From assembly GCF_014333425.1 (NCBI RefSeq), contig NZ_JACRYT010000015.1, forward strand, positions 1-64,000: 64,000 bases of DNA, given 5' to 3'. Below, piece by piece: positions 60,728-64,000 of the stretch. Every line of letters starts with the position of its first letter. Position 1 is the stretch's first letter. Source of the stretch: Zhenpiania hominis (GTDB lineage Bacteria; Bacillota; Clostridia; Peptostreptococcales; Anaerovoracaceae). The translations under genes were made by a program, and so were the position numbers. The notes below the pieces were generated by a model. That model searched no databases and was not told the origin of the DNA. It was given only the letters and a program-made list of their open reading frames with translations.

Positions 60728-62038
60728 ATGGAACATATTATTTGGAACAAAGAAATGGAGTGCGCGGACAAGGAGACCATACGGGAGATTCAGCTGGCGA
60801 GGCTGAAGAAGACTGTGGAAACCTGTTATGAACGGGTGCCTCTGTACAAGCGCAAATTTGATGAGATCGGGTTAAAACCGGAACATATTAAAACCCTGGC
60901 GGATGTAAAGCATCTTCCCTTTACGACCGCGGAGGATCTGAAAAACAGCTATCCTTTCGGGATGTTCGCGGTCGATAAAAGAGAAGTGGTGCGGATTCAC
61001 GGCTCTTCAGGAACCACAGGAAAACCCAAAATCGTAGGATACACAAAACAGGATTTGGACAACTGGTCGGAAATTATGGCCAGAGTGATCTGCGCGGCGG
61101 GAGGCACGCCTGATGATATTGTGCAGATTGCCTTTGGATACGGGCTGTTTACCGGAGGATTCGGACTTCATTACGGTATGGAGAAAATCGGAGCTATGGT
61201 TGTTCCTCTTTCCAGCGGAAATACAGAGCGACAGCTTATGATTATGCAGGACTTTGGTTCGACTATTCTGATTGCCACACCATCCTATGCCCTGTACCTG
61301 GCTGACGAAATCGAAAAACGAGGAATCGATAAAGACAAGATTAAGCTCCGCCTTGCGCTTTTCGGAGGCGAAGGCCATACGGAAGAAATGCGGGCGAAGA
61401 TCGAAAAGCAGCTGGGCATCCTGGCTACAGAAAACTATGGCCTTTCCGAGGTGGGAGGCCCGGGTTACGCCGGCGAATGCTATCTGAAGCAGGGCATGCA
61501 TATCGCCGAAGACCAGTATTATACGGAAATCGTTGATCCGGATACGTTAGAACCGCTGCCGATGGGAGAAAAGGGGGAAGTGGTCATCACATCTCTCGTA
61601 AAACAGGCATTCCCGGTTCTCAGATATCGGACCAGGGACATCAGCTGGCTGAATGACGAGCCGTGCGAATGTGGAAGAACTTCTATGCGGATGGCTAAGA
61701 TTCAGGGACGTACCGACGATATGATGGTAATCCGCGGAGTCAACGTATTCCCGTCCCAGATCGAGTCCGTTGTCATGGGAATGAAAGAGGTAGAACCGTT
61801 CTACGAAATTGTGCTGACGAGCGAAGGCTATATGGATCGAATCGAGGTTAAAGTGGAATTTTCCGACGCGTCACTGCTGGATGACTTCACAAAACTGGAA
61901 GCTCTCAGAGCTAAGATTAAACATAATCTGCGGGTCATCCTGAACATTGATGCCAAAGTTACGCTGGTTTCACCGGGAACCTTGCCGCGTTTTGAAGGAA
62001 AAGGAAGACGGGTAATCGATCATAGAAAGAATAAATAA
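60728..62038 (+). CDS. paaK: Phenylacetate-CoA ligase
   Basis: This 436-residue AMP-forming aryl-acid CoA ligase has the P-loop HGSSGTTGKPKIVGYT, YGLSEVGGPGYAGEC, YRTRDISWL, the CECGRT zinc-like block and the C-terminal IQGRTDDMMVIRGVNVFPSQIE. It is the anaerobic type common in clostridia. With the adjacent indolepyruvate:ferredoxin oxidoreductase it can interconvert aryl-acetates and aryl-acetyl-CoA, and could conserve ATP in the reverse direction during aromatic amino-acid fermentation. It lies 25 bp before iorA, on one transcript. Confidence 0.93.
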   Translation: MEHIIWNKEMECADKETIREIQLARLKKTVETCYERVPLYKRKFDEIGLKPEHIKTLADVKHLPFTTAEDLKNSYPFGMFAVDKREVVRIHGSSGTTGKPKIVGYTKQDLDNWSEIMARVICAAGGTPDDIVQIAFGYGLFTGGFGLHYGMEKIGAMVVPLSSGNTERQLMIMQDFGSTILIATPSYALYLADEIEKRGIDKDKIKLRLALFGGEGHTEEMRAKIEKQLGILATENYGLSEVGGPGYAGECYLKQGMHIAEDQYYTEIVDPDTLEPLPMGEKGEVVITSLVKQAFPVLRYRTRDISWLNDEPCECGRTSMRMAKIQGRTDDMMVIRGVNVFPSQIESVVMGMKEVEPFYEIVLTSEGYMDRIEVKVEFSDASLLDDFTKLEALRAKIKHNLRVILNIDAKVTLVSPGTLPRFEGKGRRVIDHRKNK

Positions 62039-62063
62039 AAAACACTGAGTAAAGAGGTTGGAC

Positions 62064-63791
62064 ATGGAAAAGAAAATAATGTTAGGAAATGAAGCCTTCG
62101 CGAGAGGCGCTTACGAAGCAGGAGTAAAGGTGATTTCCTCCTACCCGGGAACTCCGAGTACAGAAGTGACGGAAGCGGCGGCCCGGTATGATGAAATCCA
62201 TGTGGAATGGGCGCCTAACGAAAAGGTAGGCACAGAAGTCGCGGTCGGCGCGTGTATCGGAGGAGCCAGAGCCCTTTCCTGCATGAAGCATGTAGGACTG
62301 AATGTGGCGGCGGATCCTTTTTACACGGCTGCTTACACAGGCGTTACCGGCGGTCTGGTTATCCTGGTAGCCGACGATAACGGATGCCACTCCAGTCAGA
62401 ACGAGCAGGATTCCCGCTACCATGGAAAAGGCGCGGGCGTTCCGGTACTGGAGCCTGCTAACGCGCAGGAATGCAAAGACTTTATGAAATACGCGTATGA
62501 ACTGAGCGAAAAGTACGATACGCCGGTTCTGATGCGTTCCAATACCCGGATTTCCCATTCCAGAGGAATCGTTACTGTTGGGGAGCGGGAAGAAAGAGAA
62601 AACAAACCTTACGAAAAAAATATACAAAAATATGTCGCTATGCCGGCTATGGCGAAAAAACTGCATATCGCGCAGGAAAAACGCCTGAATCAGATTGAAA
62701 AAGATTCCAGAGAATTCCCGATTAACCGGATCGAGATGAACGACAAAAAAATTGGTATTATTACCAGCGGGATCTGCTACCAGTATGTCAAAGAAGCTCT
62801 GCCTCAGGCCAGCGTGCTGAAAATGGGAATCATTAATCCTCTTCCCAAGGATCTGATTCGGGAATTCGCGCGGCAGGTGGAAGAAGTCTATGTCATTGAA
62901 GAGGGAAATCCGTTCTTTGAAGAGCAGATCCGCGCCATGGGAATCCCCGCCAAAGGAAAGGACATGTTTACGATTCAGGGTGAATATTCCGCGAATATGA
63001 TTCGGGAAGCCTTTACCGGAGAAACTCCGGAGCATGTTCCCGCCCAGCCGGCGCCGGGAAGGCCGCCGCTCATGTGCGCGGGATGCCCGCACAGAGGATT
63101 GTTCTACATATTAGGAAAGCTGAAAAAGACCGTAATGGGCGATATCGGATGCTATACGCTGGGCGCGCTGCCTCCGACTTCAGCCATGGACGCCTGTCTC
63201 TGTATGGGCGCGTCTATCACAATGGCCCATGGGTTTGAAAAAGCGAGAGGCGCGGAAGCGGCGAAGGATACCGTAGCGGTACTGGGAGACTCGACTTTCT
63301 TCCATTCCGGAATTACAGGTCTTATCAACATGAATTATAATCAGTCTACGGGAACGGTAATCGTTCTGGACAACCGGATTACGGGAATGACCGGGCATCA
63401 GGACAATCCGTCTACCGGAAAGAACGCCAAAGGAGAACCTGCGCCTGCCATTGATATCGCGGATATGGCCCGGGCCTGCGGCGTAAAACATATTGTGGAA
63501 GTAGATCCTTTTGACCTTCCCGCTGTGGAAAAAGCAGTCAAAGAAGAAACAGAGAGAGAGGAACTTTCCGTTATCATCACTAAGCGTCCGTGCGCGCTGA
63601 TTGTAAAACAGCCGAATATTCCTCATGTAATCACAGATAGCTGCAAGAACTGCAAAAAGTGCATGGATATCGGATGCCCGGCTATTGAAATGGAAAACGG
63701 AAGACCTGTCATCGCGGCGGAACGCTGCGTAGGATGCGGCCTGTGCAAACGCGTATGCCCGTTTGGAGCGATTGAAGAGGAGGTAAAATAG
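62064..63791 (+). CDS. iorA: Indolepyruvate:ferredoxin oxidoreductase alpha subunit
   Basis: This 575-residue TPP enzyme subunit decarboxylates aryl pyruvates (from Trp, Phe, Tyr) to aryl-acetyl-CoA. It starts at ATG 62064 (AGAGG upstream); TTG 62058 is six bases earlier and poorly spaced. It shows ISSYPGTPSTEVTEAAARYDEIHVEWAPNEKVGTEVAVG, the TPP-Mg motif GDIGCYTLG...GDSTFFHSGITGLINMNYN, and two C-terminal 4Fe-4S clusters: CKNCKKCMDIGCP and CVGCGLCKRVCP. The length is normal. It overlaps no gene and is followed one base later by iorB. Confidence 0.96.
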   Translation: MEKKIMLGNEAFARGAYEAGVKVISSYPGTPSTEVTEAAARYDEIHVEWAPNEKVGTEVAVGACIGGARALSCMKHVGLNVAADPFYTAAYTGVTGGLVILVADDNGCHSSQNEQDSRYHGKGAGVPVLEPANAQECKDFMKYAYELSEKYDTPVLMRSNTRISHSRGIVTVGEREERENKPYEKNIQKYVAMPAMAKKLHIAQEKRLNQIEKDSREFPINRIEMNDKKIGIITSGICYQYVKEALPQASVLKMGIINPLPKDLIREFARQVEEVYVIEEGNPFFEEQIRAMGIPAKGKDMFTIQGEYSANMIREAFTGETPEHVPAQPAPGRPPLMCAGCPHRGLFYILGKLKKTVMGDIGCYTLGALPPTSAMDACLCMGASITMAHGFEKARGAEAAKDTVAVLGDSTFFHSGITGLINMNYNQSTGTVIVLDNRITGMTGHQDNPSTGKNAKGEPAPAIDIADMARACGVKHIVEVDPFDLPAVEKAVKEETEREELSVIITKRPCALIVKQPNIPHVITDSCKNCKKCMDIGCPAIEMENGRPVIAAERCVGCGLCKRVCPFGAIEEEVK

Positions 63792-63792
63792 G

Positions 63793-64000
63793 ATGAAGGA
63801 TATAAATATACTGATCGTAGGTGTCGGCGGACAGGGCACCCTCCTTGCCAGTGTTCTGCTGGGAAAGATCGCTCTGGAAGAAGGATATGACGTAAAACTC
63901 GCGGAAGTCCACGGAATGGCGCAGCGGGGCGGAAGCGTCGTGACCCATGTGAGAATCAGCGAGGGGGAAGTGAGATCTCCGCTTATCGAAGAAGGCGGCG
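63793..64000 (+). CDS. iorB: Indolepyruvate:ferredoxin oxidoreductase beta subunit, partial
   Basis: The window ends 69 codons into this frame, which starts at ATG 63793, one base after the iorA stop. The visible part MKDINILIVGVGGQGTLLAS, then AEVHGMAQRGGSVVTHVRIS, is the typical start of the beta (gamma-domain) subunit with its GxGGQG motif. The remainder lies outside the window. Confidence 0.95.
   Translation, partial: MKDINILIVGVGGQGTLLASVLLGKIALEEGYDVKLAEVHGMAQRGGSVVTHVRISEGEVRSPLIEEGG

Overview
The window reads as chromosomal DNA of an anaerobic Bacillota of class Clostridia. It has strong AGGAGG ribosome sites with frequent TTG/GTG starts, a CIRCE-controlled groESL, Rex, an FMN riboswitch-ribU unit, a clostridial-type 2[4Fe-4S] ferredoxin, and 2-oxoacid and aldehyde:ferredoxin oxidoreductases. 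The mix of amino-acid fermentation genes and lysine-rich secreted FN3 proteins would fit an Anaerovoracaceae-like gut organism, but that family-level guess is weak.

Layout. 0-3 kb: tail of an unidentified gene (possibly a transposase), FMN riboswitch and ribU, tRNA-Pro, LysR and MerR-like regulators. 2.9-13 kb: a housekeeping block (tsaE-tsaB-rimI-small Cys protein-tsaD-ABC-F-acpP-rex-ferredoxin-P-loop ATPase-ogg-groES-groEL) whose order echoes the Bacillus ydiB-groEL region. 13.2-22.8 kb: secreted proteins built from shared FN3-like modules (S8 protease, two tandem paralogues, a metallophosphoesterase), with ferritin, an IclR regulator and a YibE/F membrane protein. 22.9-29.7 kb: FIST-aldehyde dehydrogenase operon on the minus strand, a VanY-like carboxypeptidase, and guaB-guaA.

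29.7-35.0 kb is a compact AT-rich defence cassette just downstream of guaA, a known genomic-island integration gene. It is bracketed by near-identical 18-bp direct repeats. One minus-strand operon encodes an AbiEi/AbiEii pair, a fused nuclease-methyltransferase with a separate two-TRD specificity subunit (BcgI-like architecture and sizes), a 30-residue membrane peptide and a 102-residue unknown protein. No integrase is present.

35.4-42.6 kb: a set of DNA-transaction genes, namely an unknown acidic protein, a ~200-nt palindromic element, a SNF2 helicase, a SWIM zinc-finger protein, an unknown coiled-coil protein, an XRE regulator and a stand-alone HIRAN protein. SNF2, SWIM and HIRAN are parts that other organisms often combine in one protein. 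42.6-47.5 kb: an MFS drug exporter behind a leader-peptide/double-terminator attenuator, a flavin reductase plus diguanylate cyclase pair, and a divergent XRE/small-protein pair.

47.6-57.4 kb: acyl-CoA synthetase, hotdog thioesterase and ketoacyl synthase around a LysR gene, an OYE-like flavoenzyme, an APC permease, a 5'-truncated saccharopine-dehydrogenase-like gene and a membrane LuxR regulator. 57.5-64 kb: aldehyde ferredoxin oxidoreductase with a MoaD-like protein behind a structured, terminator-bearing leader (candidate Moco/Tuco riboswitch), a small secreted protein, and a phenylacetate-CoA ligase with iorA/iorB, a set for fermenting aromatic 2-oxoacids to aryl-acetates.
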